64,000 nucleotides of DNA from Streptomyces oceani (GTDB lineage Bacteria > Actinomycetota > Actinomycetes > Streptomycetales > Streptomycetaceae), in the NCBI RefSeq assembly GCF_001751245.1, contig NZ_LJGU01000151.1, positions 43,807-107,806 on the forward strand, written 5' to 3'. Every line of letters begins with the position of its first letter. Position 1 is the first letter of the stretch. Below the pieces are notes generated by a model that saw nothing but the letters and a program-made list of their open reading frames with translations, did no database searches and was not told the DNA's origin. This document shows positions 42,018-52,888 of the stretch, piece after piece. Both the position numbers and the translations under genes were made by a program.

Positions 42018-42118
42018 TGAAAAAGCCCCCGACATGCGACGACCCCCGCCGGGGGGGAGAGCGGGGGTCGTCCCCACGGCCGACTCGGGGGGGAGGAGTC
42101 GGACCGGGGTAGCACGGT
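42018..42118 (-). ncRNA. 6C RNA (Actinobacterial small RNA)
   Basis: Read on the minus strand, a 7-bp stem (42096-42102 with 42080-42086) carries a loop with seven C. An 11-bp stem (42061-42071 with 42039-42049) carries a second loop with seven C. A G-run and TTTTT end the RNA at about 42020. Two hairpins whose loops each hold at least six C define the 6C motif. M. tuberculosis B11 and S. coelicolor scr3559 belong to it, and B11 sits in this same place between Rv3660c and Rv3661. The C-rich loops may pair with G-rich ribosome-binding sites. The 5' end is estimated. Confidence 0.88.
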
Positions 42119-42206
42119 CGCGAACGATCCGTGACTTCCATGGTGTACCCGAGAGCCTTCTCAAGCAAACCAACGTGCTCTAGCTTACGCCGAATGGTTG
42201 GCGCTT

Positions 42207-43031
42207 ATGCTCGCTCTTGTGGAAATCCCGTCGCTACCCCGTACCGCTGCCTTCTTCGATCTGGACAAGACGGTCATTGCGAAGTCGAGCACCCTCACCT
42301 TCGGCAAGTCGTTCTACCGCGGTGGCTTGATCAATCGCCGCGCCGTGCTGCGTACCGCCTACGCCCAGTTCGTGTATCTGGCCGGCGGCGCGGATCACGA
42401 CCAGATGGAACGGATGCGCGAGTACCTCTCGGCTCTCTGCCGAGGCTGGAACGTCCAACAGGTGCGCGAGATCGTCGCCGAAACGATCCATGACCTCATC
42501 GACCCCATTATCTATGACGAAGCCGCCTCACTGATCGAGGAACATCACCTCGCGGGGCGGGACGTCGTCATCGTCTCCACCTCCGGGGCGGAGGTCGTGG
42601 AGCCCATCGGAAGGCTCATCGGCGCCGACCACGTGGTGGCCACCCGCATGGTCGTGGAGGGGGGTTGCTTCACCGGGGAGGTGGAGTACTACGCCTACGG
42701 CCCGACGAAGGCGGAGGCGATCGAGGAACTCGCCCGCTCCGAGGGGTACGACCTGTCACGCAGTTTCGCGTACAGCGACTCGGCGACGGATGTTCCGATG
42801 CTGGAGTCCGTCGGCCACCCGTACGCCGTGAACCCGGACCGCGCGCTGCGCAAGGAGGCACTGTCTCGCGACTGGCCGGTGCTCTCCTTCTCACGACCCG
42901 TCCGACTGAAGCAACGGGTGCCCTCGCTGTCGATGCCGTCCCGCCCGGTGATCGCCGTCGCCGGCGCCGCCATAGCGGCGGCGGCGACCACGGCGGGACT
43001 GGTCTGGTACGCCAGCAAGCGCCGCGACTGA
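42207..43031 (+). CDS. HAD-IB family phosphatase (SerB-like, Rv3661-type)
   Basis: The protein has 274 residues. HAD motif I is FFDLDKTVIAKSST, motif II VIVSTSGAE, the Lys of motif III is in GPTKAEAIEEL, and motif IV is YSDSATDVPMLESVG. A cap domain lies between. The C-terminal 35 residues hold one membrane helix (VIAVAGAAIAAAATTAGLVWYA), so the enzyme is tethered to the membrane. Relatives include phosphoserine and phospholipid phosphatases; the substrate is unproven. ATG 42207 is preferred over TTG 42198. Its leader overlaps the start of the divergent 6C RNA. Confidence 0.87.
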   Translation: MLALVEIPSLPRTAAFFDLDKTVIAKSSTLTFGKSFYRGGLINRRAVLRTAYAQFVYLAGGADHDQMERMREYLSALCRGWNVQQVREIVAETIHDLIDPIIYDEAASLIEEHHLAGRDVVIVSTSGAEVVEPIGRLIGADHVVATRMVVEGGCFTGEVEYYAYGPTKAEAIEELARSEGYDLSRSFAYSDSATDVPMLESVGHPYAVNPDRALRKEALSRDWPVLSFSRPVRLKQRVPSLSMPSRPVIAVAGAAIAAAATTAGLVWYASKRRD

Positions 43032-43467
43032 CCGAGTTCGGAGGGCTTTCGGCACCGACGGTCCGCGGAGTGCCCTGTTGCCCGATTCGAGGCGAGAAAG
43101 TCCAGAAGGCAAAGTTCTCCATGAGGGGGTTCCACCTGATCTCCCTCCGAGGTACAAAGGAGTCAACGGCCCGCGAGACCGTCCGGATCGATCGAAAAGG
43201 ACTCCGGATCACGCAGAAGGCCCCACGGACCGGAAGCATGAAAACCGGGAACCCACGCGCAGCCGACCCGCGATACGGGCCAGTCGCACCAGGAGACGGG
43301 CACAGTCCCGACCTGATGGACACTAAAGTGAGCACGCACTGGTACCCCGGTGGACATGCTGGCGGCGGCGTCGCGCCTGAAGCGGCGCCGCCGCACCTCG
43401 TGCGGCACCAGGCCAGTCGGTCAACGCCTCACGGAGCAGCGTGCGAGCGGTACCGACTCGCCCGCCC
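43032..43467. other. Convergent intergenic region with terminator hairpin 43362-43394
   Basis: No gene is supported in these 436 bp. A 9-bp GC stem (43362-43370 with 43386-43394) lies near the end of the minus-strand Fic-like gene and can stop transcripts from either side. The rest has lower codon bias and scattered short frames. Confidence 0.55.
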
Positions 43468-44346
43468 TCAGGCCGCTCCGCGCTGCATCGCCTCACACAC
43501 CGCCGTACTCTCGCGCACCCCCAACTCCACGGCTCGGCCGCAGTGCCCGATCCATGTCGCCATGCCGGCTGGCTCCCCGGAGCGGTAACCGGCCAGCGCC
43601 CGCGCGTACGCCTCGACGCCCCCCTCCGCGTGCCCCACCTCGGCGGGACACACCGCCTTGGGGTCGAGCCCGCTCGCCACCAGTACGGTTCGCTCGGCGG
43701 CCCGCGCCACCACGCCGTTGTACGAGCCGAACGGTCGCAGAGTCATCAACTCACCGTGCACCACCGCCGCGAGCACCAGGGCCGGGACGTTCGTGCCTCC
43801 CGTGGCCAGCCGCGCCAGCGCGTCGAGCCGGGCGGACACCTCGTCCACGTCGGGCAACGCCACTTCGGCCCCAGAAGCGCTCATGTCGCACGCGCTTGCC
43901 GCGCCAGTCGCCTCGGCGGCCTCCGCGCCCTCGTCGGAGACCGTCTCGCCCGCCAGCCTGGGCCGGCCCACGGTGTCGGCCGGTGCCACGCCACCTGCCG
44001 CCACCAGGTGCAGCCGGGCGAGGACACTGGGCGGCGAATGCCGCCACACCTCCAGCAGTTGTCCGCACTCACCAGTCACCCGCAGAGCGGCGCCGACCGT
44101 ACGCGCCTCCGCTTCCGCCCCGAAGTCACTGCGCCGTCGAACCTCCTCCAACGCCCAGTCCGCGCCCGCCAGCGCCGCGGAGGCACGCGCCCCGCGCAGG
44201 GCCGACTCCGCGCTGACCTCGCTGCTGCGCCGACGCATCACACGATGTCCGTACAGCCGGTCGACGGCCTTCCGTAGGCCGGCCACCGCTTCTGGCACGC
44301 CAGGCAGCTCGGTCAACGGGGCCAGCGGGTCAGTGCTGTTACTCAT
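43468..44346 (-). CDS. Degenerate Fic-family protein
   Basis: The protein has 292 residues, helical throughout. The Fic-like core is HGELMTLRPFGSYNGVVARAAERTVLV. Canonical Fic enzymes have HPFxxGNGRxxR and use the His for AMP transfer; here His is Arg and the first Gly is Tyr, while Pro-Phe, Asn-Gly and the last Arg remain. AMP transfer by the usual mechanism is therefore unlikely. Actinobacterial homologues are often labelled oxidoreductase without support. ATG 44346 is preferred over 44364. It is divergent from the CooC-like ATPase gene. Confidence 0.65.
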   Translation of the reverse strand: MSNSTDPLAPLTELPGVPEAVAGLRKAVDRLYGHRVMRRRSSEVSAESALRGARASAALAGADWALEEVRRRSDFGAEAEARTVGAALRVTGECGQLLEVWRHSPPSVLARLHLVAAGGVAPADTVGRPRLAGETVSDEGAEAAEATGAASACDMSASGAEVALPDVDEVSARLDALARLATGGTNVPALVLAAVVHGELMTLRPFGSYNGVVARAAERTVLVASGLDPKAVCPAEVGHAEGGVEAYARALAGYRSGEPAGMATWIGHCGRAVELGVRESTAVCEAMQRGAA

Positions 44347-44433
44347 GCGTATGACCCTACGCATCGACTCCGTCGCCGAACCCCCTCGATCGGGTGGTCT
44401 TGTTCACTCCGAATCACCACGCAGTGCATCCGC

Positions 44434-45450
44434 ATGACTACGCTAACGAACATGAAGATCGCTTTCGTAGGCAAGGGCGGCAGCGGCAAGACCACGCTGT
44501 CCGCGCTGTTCATCCGGGGGCTCGCGGCCCAGGATCTCCCCGTGCTCGCGGTGGACGCCGATATCAACCAGCACCTGGGCGTCGCCCTCGGCATGGAGGA
44601 GGGGGACGCGGCGGCGCTGCCCGCTCTGGGCGCCAAGCTCCCACTGATCAAGGACTACCTCCGTGGGGGCAATCCCCGGATCACCTCCGCGGAGGCCATG
44701 ATCAAAACCACTCCGCCCGGCGCGGGTTCACGACTGCTCCGGATCACCGAGGCCAATCCGGTCTACGACGCCTGCGCCCGCTCGGTCCTGCTGGAGGGCG
44801 GCAGCGTCCGCCTGCTGGCGACGGGCCCCTTCACCGAATCGGATCTTGGCGTGGCCTGCTATCACTCCAAGGTCGGGGCCGTTGAGCTGTGTCTGAATCA
44901 TCTGGTTGACGGCCGCGACGAGTTCGTGGTCGTGGACATGACGGCGGGCAGTGACTCCTTCGCCTCCGGCATGTTCACTCGCTTCGACATGACCTTCCTG
45001 GTGGCCGAGCCGACCAGGAAGGGCGTCGCCGTCTATCGCCAGTACAAGGAGTACGCCCGCGACTACGACGTCACGCTTCGGGTCGTGGGGAACAAGGTGC
45101 AGACCAAGGACGATCTTTCCTTCCTCCGTGAGGAGGTGGGCGAGGACCTGATGGTCACGTTCGGACACTCGGACTGGGTGCGCTCCATGGAGAAGGGTCG
45201 GCAACGCCCGCTCGTCGAGCTGGAGTCCGCCAACCAGGAGGCCATCCGCGCGCTTCGGGGAGCAGCCGACGAGGCGTACGCCCGACGCGACTGGCAGCGC
45301 TACACACGCCAGATGGTGCACTTCCACCTGCGAAACGCCGAGAGTTGGGGCAACGCACGAACCGGAGCCGACCTGGCAGCGCAGGTCGACCCCGATTTCG
45401 TACTGACGGAGCGTACTCCCGTCCGCGTCGACCCGGCTCAGGTGACCTGA
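44434..45450 (+). CDS. CooC/MinD-like ATP-binding protein
   Basis: The 338-residue SIMIBI-class P-loop ATPase has deviant Walker A IAFVGKGGSGKTTLSALFIRG, LAVDADINQHLGVALG and the switch DEFVVVDMTAGSDSFASGMF. The family includes CooC, the nickel-insertion ATPase of CO dehydrogenase, but no such enzyme is nearby. The client may be another metal or membrane protein. A long C-terminal region (residues 260-338) is actinobacterial. ATG 44434 or 44452 (MKIAFVGKGG) can start it. Either would give a short leader, so leaderless translation is possible. Confidence 0.8.
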   Translation: MTTLTNMKIAFVGKGGSGKTTLSALFIRGLAAQDLPVLAVDADINQHLGVALGMEEGDAAALPALGAKLPLIKDYLRGGNPRITSAEAMIKTTPPGAGSRLLRITEANPVYDACARSVLLEGGSVRLLATGPFTESDLGVACYHSKVGAVELCLNHLVDGRDEFVVVDMTAGSDSFASGMFTRFDMTFLVAEPTRKGVAVYRQYKEYARDYDVTLRVVGNKVQTKDDLSFLREEVGEDLMVTFGHSDWVRSMEKGRQRPLVELESANQEAIRALRGAADEAYARRDWQRYTRQMVHFHLRNAESWGNARTGADLAAQVDPDFVLTERTPVRVDPAQVT

Positions 45451-45498
45451 CCACCCTCCGGGTCGACGAGGACCACGACGGAGACGCGGGAGGGGTGA

Positions 45499-46773
45499 CT
45501 ACCCGCCGGCCCCGGCGGACCCCGCGGGCTCGCCGGTGTCGGCGGAGTCCGTCTCCGATGTGGCGGGCTTGCTGAGGAACTTCTTCCAGCCCTCAGCCGG
45601 CTCCTGGCCGACCGGCAGGCCGCGCAGCTTCGCGAGGACCTTCGGATCCTGCGCGTCCAGCCAGTTGACGAGTTGTTCGAAGGAGACGCAGCGTACATCG
45701 TCCTTCACACAGATCTCCTTGATCACATCGGCCACGGCGTCCATGTAGATGCCGCCGTTCCACTGCTCGAAGTGGTTGCCGATGATCATCGGGGCACGGT
45801 TGCCCTCGTACGCCCGCTGGAAGCCCTGGATCAGGCCGTCGTGCATCTGCTTCTGGTACGCGGGCCACTTCGCGGGCGGGCCGTCCGGCGTCTTGGACTG
45901 GTTCGCCAGGAAGTTGTAGTCCATGGAGAGGGTCTCGAACGACTCACCAGGCATCGGGACCTGCTGGAGTGGCAGGTCCCAGAGGCCGGCTTCCTTGTCC
46001 GGCCACACCTGGGTGCCGTTACCGCTGGAGTCGTAGCGGAATCCCATGTCCTTGGCGGCCGGAAGCAGGTTCGTACGTCCCTCGAGGCAGGGCGTACGGC
46101 CGCCGATCAGCTCCTCCTCGTAGTCGAACGGCAACGGCTCCATGTCCTTCCAACCCGTCGTCGTCTTCCAGTTCTTCACGAACCACTTGGCCTGGCGGAT
46201 CTCGCTCTTCCACTGCTTCGACGACCAACTGTCCACGCCGCCGGGGCCGCAGAAGTGACCGTTGAAGTGGGTGCCGATCTCGCTGCCATCCAGCCACGCC
46301 TTACGGGTCTGCTTCAGCGTGGACCTGATGTTCTCGTCCTTGAGGTAGCCGATGTCCGCGTCACCCGGGTCGTGACCCGGTGCGTGGTAGCGCTTCTTCT
46401 CGTCCTCCGGGAGGAGGTACATCCCGGTGAGGAAGTAGGTCATCGAGGCGTCGTACTTCTTGGCCAGCTCACGGAAGCGGGAGAAGAGCGCGTTGCTGTC
46501 CTCGCCGGCCCCGTCCCACGAGAAGACGACGAACTGCGGTGGCTTCTCACCTGGTTTGAGCTTCTTGGGAGTGGGCTGGTTGGGCTGCTTGCCCGTGTCA
46601 GCGGTGGAACCGTCTCCGATGAGCCGGGGCTTCGCCTTCCTTCCGTCGTTGTTGGCGTCCCCGTCCGACCCGGGATTGCCGGCGTCGTCCGTCCCGCTCC
46701 CGCATCCACCAAGCAGCACCGCCAACGCGGTCAGCCCCGCCGTGCACGCAGCCACGCGTCGAGCGGCTGTCAT
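45499..46773 (-). CDS. Secreted NodB-like polysaccharide deacetylase lipoprotein
   Basis: The protein has 424 residues. The signal peptide ends in lipobox LLGGC. A Pro/Lys-rich linker (PTPKKLKPGEKPP) follows. The deacetylase core starts FVVFSWDGAGEDSNALFSRF, where Asp of NodB motif 1 is present, and has SEIGTHFNGHFCGPGG (motif 2 HxxxH-like). The later segment NHFEQWNGGIYMDAV fits the second half of the barrel. It would remove acetyl groups from cell-wall or extracellular glycans. One Asp of motif 1 is WDGAG rather than FDDG, so activity is uncertain. Confidence 0.75.
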   Translation of the reverse strand: MTAARRVAACTAGLTALAVLLGGCGSGTDDAGNPGSDGDANNDGRKAKPRLIGDGSTADTGKQPNQPTPKKLKPGEKPPQFVVFSWDGAGEDSNALFSRFRELAKKYDASMTYFLTGMYLLPEDEKKRYHAPGHDPGDADIGYLKDENIRSTLKQTRKAWLDGSEIGTHFNGHFCGPGGVDSWSSKQWKSEIRQAKWFVKNWKTTTGWKDMEPLPFDYEEELIGGRTPCLEGRTNLLPAAKDMGFRYDSSGNGTQVWPDKEAGLWDLPLQQVPMPGESFETLSMDYNFLANQSKTPDGPPAKWPAYQKQMHDGLIQGFQRAYEGNRAPMIIGNHFEQWNGGIYMDAVADVIKEICVKDDVRCVSFEQLVNWLDAQDPKVLAKLRGLPVGQEPAEGWKKFLSKPATSETDSADTGEPAGSAGAGG

Positions 46774-47049
46774 TGCCTCACCCCATTCTCATGATTGTGC
46801 GATGAACGTCTTTATGCGGATCCAACGTTGCACGCTGAGAGAGAGGGATTTGTATGACAAGCGGTTCCACATATTTTTTCACCCGTTGGGGTTAGCACCG
46901 GACGAGATGGTGGTGGGCCGCTTCACGAGGTCTTTACGCTTCGTTGCGCTCTTTTTACTGTCAGCGGCCACAAACGCGGTCACCCCCGCCACCGCGCGAG
47001 CGCATCCAAGTCCCCTTGACCTGCGACGTCCTCGTAGGAGAGCAACCCC
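46774..47049. promoter_or_regulatory. Divergent promoter region between deacetylase and SulP genes
   Basis: This 276-bp AT-enriched gap (notably ACATATTTTTTCACC near 46870) must contain promoters for both directions. No specific operator was recognised. A GGAG site lies just before the SulP start. Confidence 0.45.
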
Positions 47050-48681
47050 ATGCCCTCACCCAGCACTGCCCGACAGATCGCCCGGCGTCTATCGAAGACC
47101 CGACCGCACGCTGCTGACCTCTCCGCCTCGGTGGCGGTCTTCCTGATCGCCCTACCGCTCTCCCTCGGCATCGCCCTGACGGCCGGCGCCCCACTCCAGG
47201 CCGGTCTCGTCGCCGCCGCGGTGGGCGGTGTCGTCGGTGGCGCGCTCGGCGGTTCCGCACTCCAGGTCACCGGCCCCGCGGCTGGGCTCACCGTGATCAC
47301 CGCGGACCTCATCCACCTCTACGGCTGGCGCACCACCTGCGCGATCACGATTGGCGCCGGGGTGCTGCAACTGGCCTTCGGGTGCCTACGCGTCGCCCGC
47401 GCCGCGCTCGCCGTAAGCCCGGCGATCGTGCACGGCATGCTGGCCGGCATCGGTGTCACGCTCGCGCTGGCCCAGGCACACATCATGCTTGGCGGCACGC
47501 CAGGGCACTCTCCCCTCGCCAACGCAACGGCACTGCCCGGCCAGCTCGCCGATCCGCGGCCCGGCGCGCTCACGGCGAGCGCTTTGACCGTCGGTGTACT
47601 GCTGGCGTGGCCGTGGTTGCACGGGCGGCTTCCGCAACATCGGCCGCTGACGCGGGCGCTGACGCTCCTGCCCGCCGCCCTGGTCGCGGTGGTGCTCGGC
47701 ACGATCGTGACGACGGTCAGCGGTGCGTCGCTTCCCCTCGTGCATCTGCCCTCCTGGCACAGCCACGCGCTCCCCGAACCCCCGGACGGCCCCGTACTCG
47801 GCCTGCTCGCCGGAGTGCTCACGGTGGCGCTGGTGGCCAGCGTCCAGTCCCTGTTGTCCGCGGTGGCCATGGACAAGCTGACCGCGCGGCGCTCTGAGGA
47901 GCAGCGGGTGCCGCGCGCTGACCTGGACCGCGAACTGCGCGGCCTCGGCGCCGCCAACATGGTCTCCGGCGCGCTCGGCGGCCTTCCGGTGGCAGGCGTC
48001 GCCGTACGCAGCGCGGCCAATGTCGCGGCTGGGGCGATGAGCCGCAACTCCACGATGCTGCACGGCCTGTGGGTCCTGCTGGCCGCCGGACTACTGGTTC
48101 CGGTGCTGGAGCTGATCCCCCTCGCGGTGCTGGCGGCACTGGTGTTGGTCGTCGGCGTACGGATGGTCAAGCGCACGCACATCCGCGCGGTGACCCGGCA
48201 CCGAGAGGCCCTCGTGTACGTCACCACGACCGTCGGCGTGGTGCTGCTGGGCGTGCTGCAGGGGATCGCGGTCGGCGGAGTGGTCGCGGTGACGATGGCT
48301 CTGCACCGACTGGCACGCACACGCGTCGTCCACCGCGTAACGGACGAAGGCCAGCACGTGCAGGTCCACGGGCAGTTGACGTTTCTCGCGGTGCCCCGGC
48401 TGAGCCGGGTGCTGGGGCGCCTGCCGGAGGGCAGTCACGTGCTGCTGGACCTGGATGGTTCCTTCATGGACCACGCGGCGTACGAGACGCTCGACGAGTG
48501 GCAGGCGACGCACGCCGCGCACGGCGGCAGCGTACGGATCTCCGCGAACTGCCGGTATCCCGGTGACGGCGGGGAGGGCGGTGCTGTCGGCAATCGCGGC
48601 GGTGGCGGGCACGGCGACGGCGGCGGGGACGGCGCGTGGCACGGCGGACGGGTCGGGCCTGGCGCCCACGCGACCAGCTGA
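47050..48681 (+). CDS. SulP-family anion transporter with STAS domain
   Basis: The protein has 543 residues. About 12 membrane helices begin SASVAVFLIALPLSLGIAL. The family signature GALGGSALQVTGPAAGLTVI and the conserved MVSGALGGLPVAGVAVRSAANVAAGAMSRNS segment are present. Residues about 430-510 form a C-terminal STAS domain (VHGQLTFLAVPRLSRVLGRL). SulP proteins carry bicarbonate, sulfate or dicarboxylates; this short-STAS group is often linked to bicarbonate uptake, but the substrate cannot be read from sequence. The last 35 residues are Gly/His-rich and disordered. Confidence 0.87.
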   Translation: MPSPSTARQIARRLSKTRPHAADLSASVAVFLIALPLSLGIALTAGAPLQAGLVAAAVGGVVGGALGGSALQVTGPAAGLTVITADLIHLYGWRTTCAITIGAGVLQLAFGCLRVARAALAVSPAIVHGMLAGIGVTLALAQAHIMLGGTPGHSPLANATALPGQLADPRPGALTASALTVGVLLAWPWLHGRLPQHRPLTRALTLLPAALVAVVLGTIVTTVSGASLPLVHLPSWHSHALPEPPDGPVLGLLAGVLTVALVASVQSLLSAVAMDKLTARRSEEQRVPRADLDRELRGLGAANMVSGALGGLPVAGVAVRSAANVAAGAMSRNSTMLHGLWVLLAAGLLVPVLELIPLAVLAALVLVVGVRMVKRTHIRAVTRHREALVYVTTTVGVVLLGVLQGIAVGGVVAVTMALHRLARTRVVHRVTDEGQHVQVHGQLTFLAVPRLSRVLGRLPEGSHVLLDLDGSFMDHAAYETLDEWQATHAAHGGSVRISANCRYPGDGGEGGAVGNRGGGGHGDGGGDGAWHGGRVGPGAHATS

Positions 48682-48869
48682 CTCCCCTTGGCACGAGCGG
48701 CTGGGCGACTCATGGCCGGGCCGCCGGGAGCCAAGTTATCCACAGGTCTCGAGTGGACGCTGTACCCGTACGGCCGTTAGTGCCAGGATCGGCAGGGTTG
48801 ACCTTGTCTGCATTGATCACTAAGCATGCGGTTACTGGTCTACACCACTGCGAGAACCGGGAGCCCCAT

Positions 48870-50834
<1,965 letters not shown>

Positions 50835-50914
50835 CGGCCGCTTATGCACCCACACGCCAGCACACAGGAGAGTGCGCAGGCGGGTACGCGGACGAATAGG
50901 TACATGTCGACGCG

Positions 50915-50951
50915 GCCCACGGGCGGGTGACCGTGGGTCCCGCCCGTGGGC
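50915..50951. terminator. Hairpin after acsA
   Basis: A perfect 13-bp GC stem, 50915-50927 with 50939-50951, closes an 11-nt loop. No T-run follows, as is common for Streptomyces terminators. Confidence 0.7.
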
Positions 50952-51492
50952 GCGTGACGACGAGACCGCGCTGACCAGCTGGGCCGGATGCCGCGGGCCA
51001 CGTAGGCGTACACGTGGATGTGGACGCACGCGTGTGTGTGGGCTGGGTGTGGCGTACAGCGCGGCCCCGCCTCGGCGAGTGCCACCAACCGTCCCGGGTC
51101 GCACGCCGTCCTCGCCCGACGTGCGCTCGCCACCGGCCGGTGTACGACCGCGGGAAGAGCGGCTTTCTGGCAGCAGAGACCGGGCGTACCAGCGGCAGAG
51201 GTCGGGCGACCAGCACCGGAGGTCGGACGACGGCGGTGCCGGGGCCGGCCCGCACCCCGACCCTTGCGGGCGCGCCGGGGGGCGGACCGGTCGGTAACCC
51301 GTGCGGCGCAGGGGCGTACGGTCGGTTGGGGACGTACGGTCAGGCGCGGGCCACCCTGCCGGCTGAGGAACCGCGGCGCGGCGGATGATGATGTCCGGCA
51401 TGATCTGAGGGACCGCTCGACGCACGGGCGACCGTGCGCCAGCACTCACCTCACGCCTCGCCACAGCACAGAACAAATGACAGGAGACACCG
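50952..51492. other. Gene-free interval upstream of the Holin-X gene
   Basis: These 541 bp contain overlapping Arg/Pro-rich open frames on both strands but none with family resemblance or a proper ribosome site. The last 80 bp carry the promoter and AGGAGA site of the next gene. Confidence 0.4.
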
Positions 51493-51957
51493 ATGAGCGC
51501 AGCCGACGACGGCCGCAGCCTCGGCCAGTTGGTCGCCTCGGCCACCACCGAGCTGTCCGCACTCGTGCACGACGAGATCGCGCTGGCCAAGGTCGAGATT
51601 CGGCAGGACGTCAAGCGCGGGGTGATCGGCAGCGGGGCCGGCATCGTCGCCATCGTGCTGATCCTCTTCTCGCTGCCGGTGTTGAGCTTCGCCGCGGCGT
51701 ACGGCATCCACAACCTCGGCCTTGGTCTGGCCTGGTCGTTCCTGATCGTCGGTGGCGCGTTCATCCTGCTGGCGCTGCTGCTGGCACTGGTGGCCAAGAT
51801 CATCCTGAAGCGCATCGAGCCGCCGAAGCGCACGATCGCCTCGGCCAAGCAGTCCGCCTCCGTGCTCTCCCACGCGAAGCCGCACCCGCGTGCGAGCGGT
51901 GACACGAGGGGAGCGGCCGAAGGGACCGCCACGGAGCCCACGGTTGTGACACGCTGA
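51493..51957 (+). CDS. Actinobacterial Holin-X (phage holin-like) membrane protein
   Basis: The protein has 154 residues. The N-terminal amphipathic helix (LGQLVASATTELSALVHDEIALAKVEIRQ) is typical of the DUF1469/Holin-X family. Two membrane helices follow (GSGAGIVAIVLILFSLPVLSF; WSFLIVGGAFILLALLLALVA), then a basic disordered tail. Despite its name the family is chromosomal in most actinobacteria and is not evidence for a prophage. AGGAGA precedes ATG 51493. The stop lies four bases before the next gene, so the two are co-transcribed. Confidence 0.85.
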   Translation: MSAADDGRSLGQLVASATTELSALVHDEIALAKVEIRQDVKRGVIGSGAGIVAIVLILFSLPVLSFAAAYGIHNLGLGLAWSFLIVGGAFILLALLLALVAKIILKRIEPPKRTIASAKQSASVLSHAKPHPRASGDTRGAAEGTATEPTVVTR

Positions 51958-51961
51958 ACGC

Positions 51962-52888
51962 ATGAGGGCTCCGGACAGCGCGGAACCAGTCGTACGCCCG
52001 CCGGGGCCATGGACACACCGCGATGTGGCGGCAAACGGAGCACGGTTCCACATCGCGGAGTTGGGAGACGGACCGCTGGTCCTGCTGCTTCACGGCTTCC
52101 CGCAGTACTGGTGGACCTGGCGAGCGCAGTTGACGGCACTCGCGGACGCCGGATACCGCGCCGTGGCCATGGACCTGCGCGGTGTCGGCGGCAGTGACCG
52201 TACGCCCCGCGGCTACGATCCGGCGAACCTCGCGCTGGACGTGACCGGAGTGATCCGTTCGCTGGGCGAGTCGGACGCGGCGCTCGTCGGACACGACCTT
52301 GGTGGCTATCTGGCCTGGACAGCGGCAGTGATGCGGCCCAAGCTGGTCCGCCGGCTGGTGGTTGCCTCCATGCCCCATCCACGGCGGTGGCGAGCGGCGA
52401 TGCTCGGGGATGTGCGGCAGACCGTGGCGGGCGCGTACGTCTGGGGCTTCCAGCGGCCCTGGCTGCCCGAACGTCAACTCGTCGCGAACGGCGGGGCCCT
52501 GGTGGGGCGACTGATCCGGGAATGGTCCGGGCCCGCGCAGGGCGCGTCGATGGCGGTGGAGAACTATCAGCGGGCGATGTGCGTGCCGTCCACGGCCCAC
52601 TGCTCGGTGGAGCCGTACCGCTGGCTGGTCCGCTCGCTGGGCAGACCGGACGGTTTCCAGTTCAATCGGCGCATGAAGCGGCCGGTTCGGGTGCCTACGC
52701 TTCATCTGCACGGTTCTCTTGATCCGGTGCTCCGCACGCGGAGCGCGGCTGGTTCCGGGAAGTATGTGGAAGCGCCCTACCGCTGGCGGCTGTTCGACGG
52801 GTTGGGGCACTTCCCGCAGGAGGAGGATCCGACGGCGTTCTCCGGCGAGCTGATCGACTGGCTGCGCGATCCGGAACCGGACCGGTGA
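51962..52888 (+). CDS. Alpha/beta hydrolase, epoxide-hydrolase-like
   Basis: The protein has 308 residues. The oxyanion motif LLLHGFPQYWWTWR and nucleophile elbow LVGHDLGGYLAW carry Asp as nucleophile, as in epoxide hydrolases and haloalkane dehalogenases. The cap has RRWRAAMLGDV, and the catalytic pair is completed by HGSLDPVLR and FDGLGHFPQEED. HGFPQ-type proteins are usually soluble epoxide hydrolases; the natural substrate is unknown. It lies downstream of the Holin-X gene in one transcript. Confidence 0.87.
   Translation: MRAPDSAEPVVRPPGPWTHRDVAANGARFHIAELGDGPLVLLLHGFPQYWWTWRAQLTALADAGYRAVAMDLRGVGGSDRTPRGYDPANLALDVTGVIRSLGESDAALVGHDLGGYLAWTAAVMRPKLVRRLVVASMPHPRRWRAAMLGDVRQTVAGAYVWGFQRPWLPERQLVANGGALVGRLIREWSGPAQGASMAVENYQRAMCVPSTAHCSVEPYRWLVRSLGRPDGFQFNRRMKRPVRVPTLHLHGSLDPVLRTRSAAGSGKYVEAPYRWRLFDGLGHFPQEEDPTAFSGELIDWLRDPEPDR

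Noticed and set aside
42039..42102. GC hairpins resembling CRISPR repeats
   Set aside because: The two stems differ in sequence and length and their C-rich loops fit the 6C RNA instead.
51493..51957. Prophage holin
   Set aside because: The Holin-X family is part of the core Streptomyces chromosome and no phage genes surround it.
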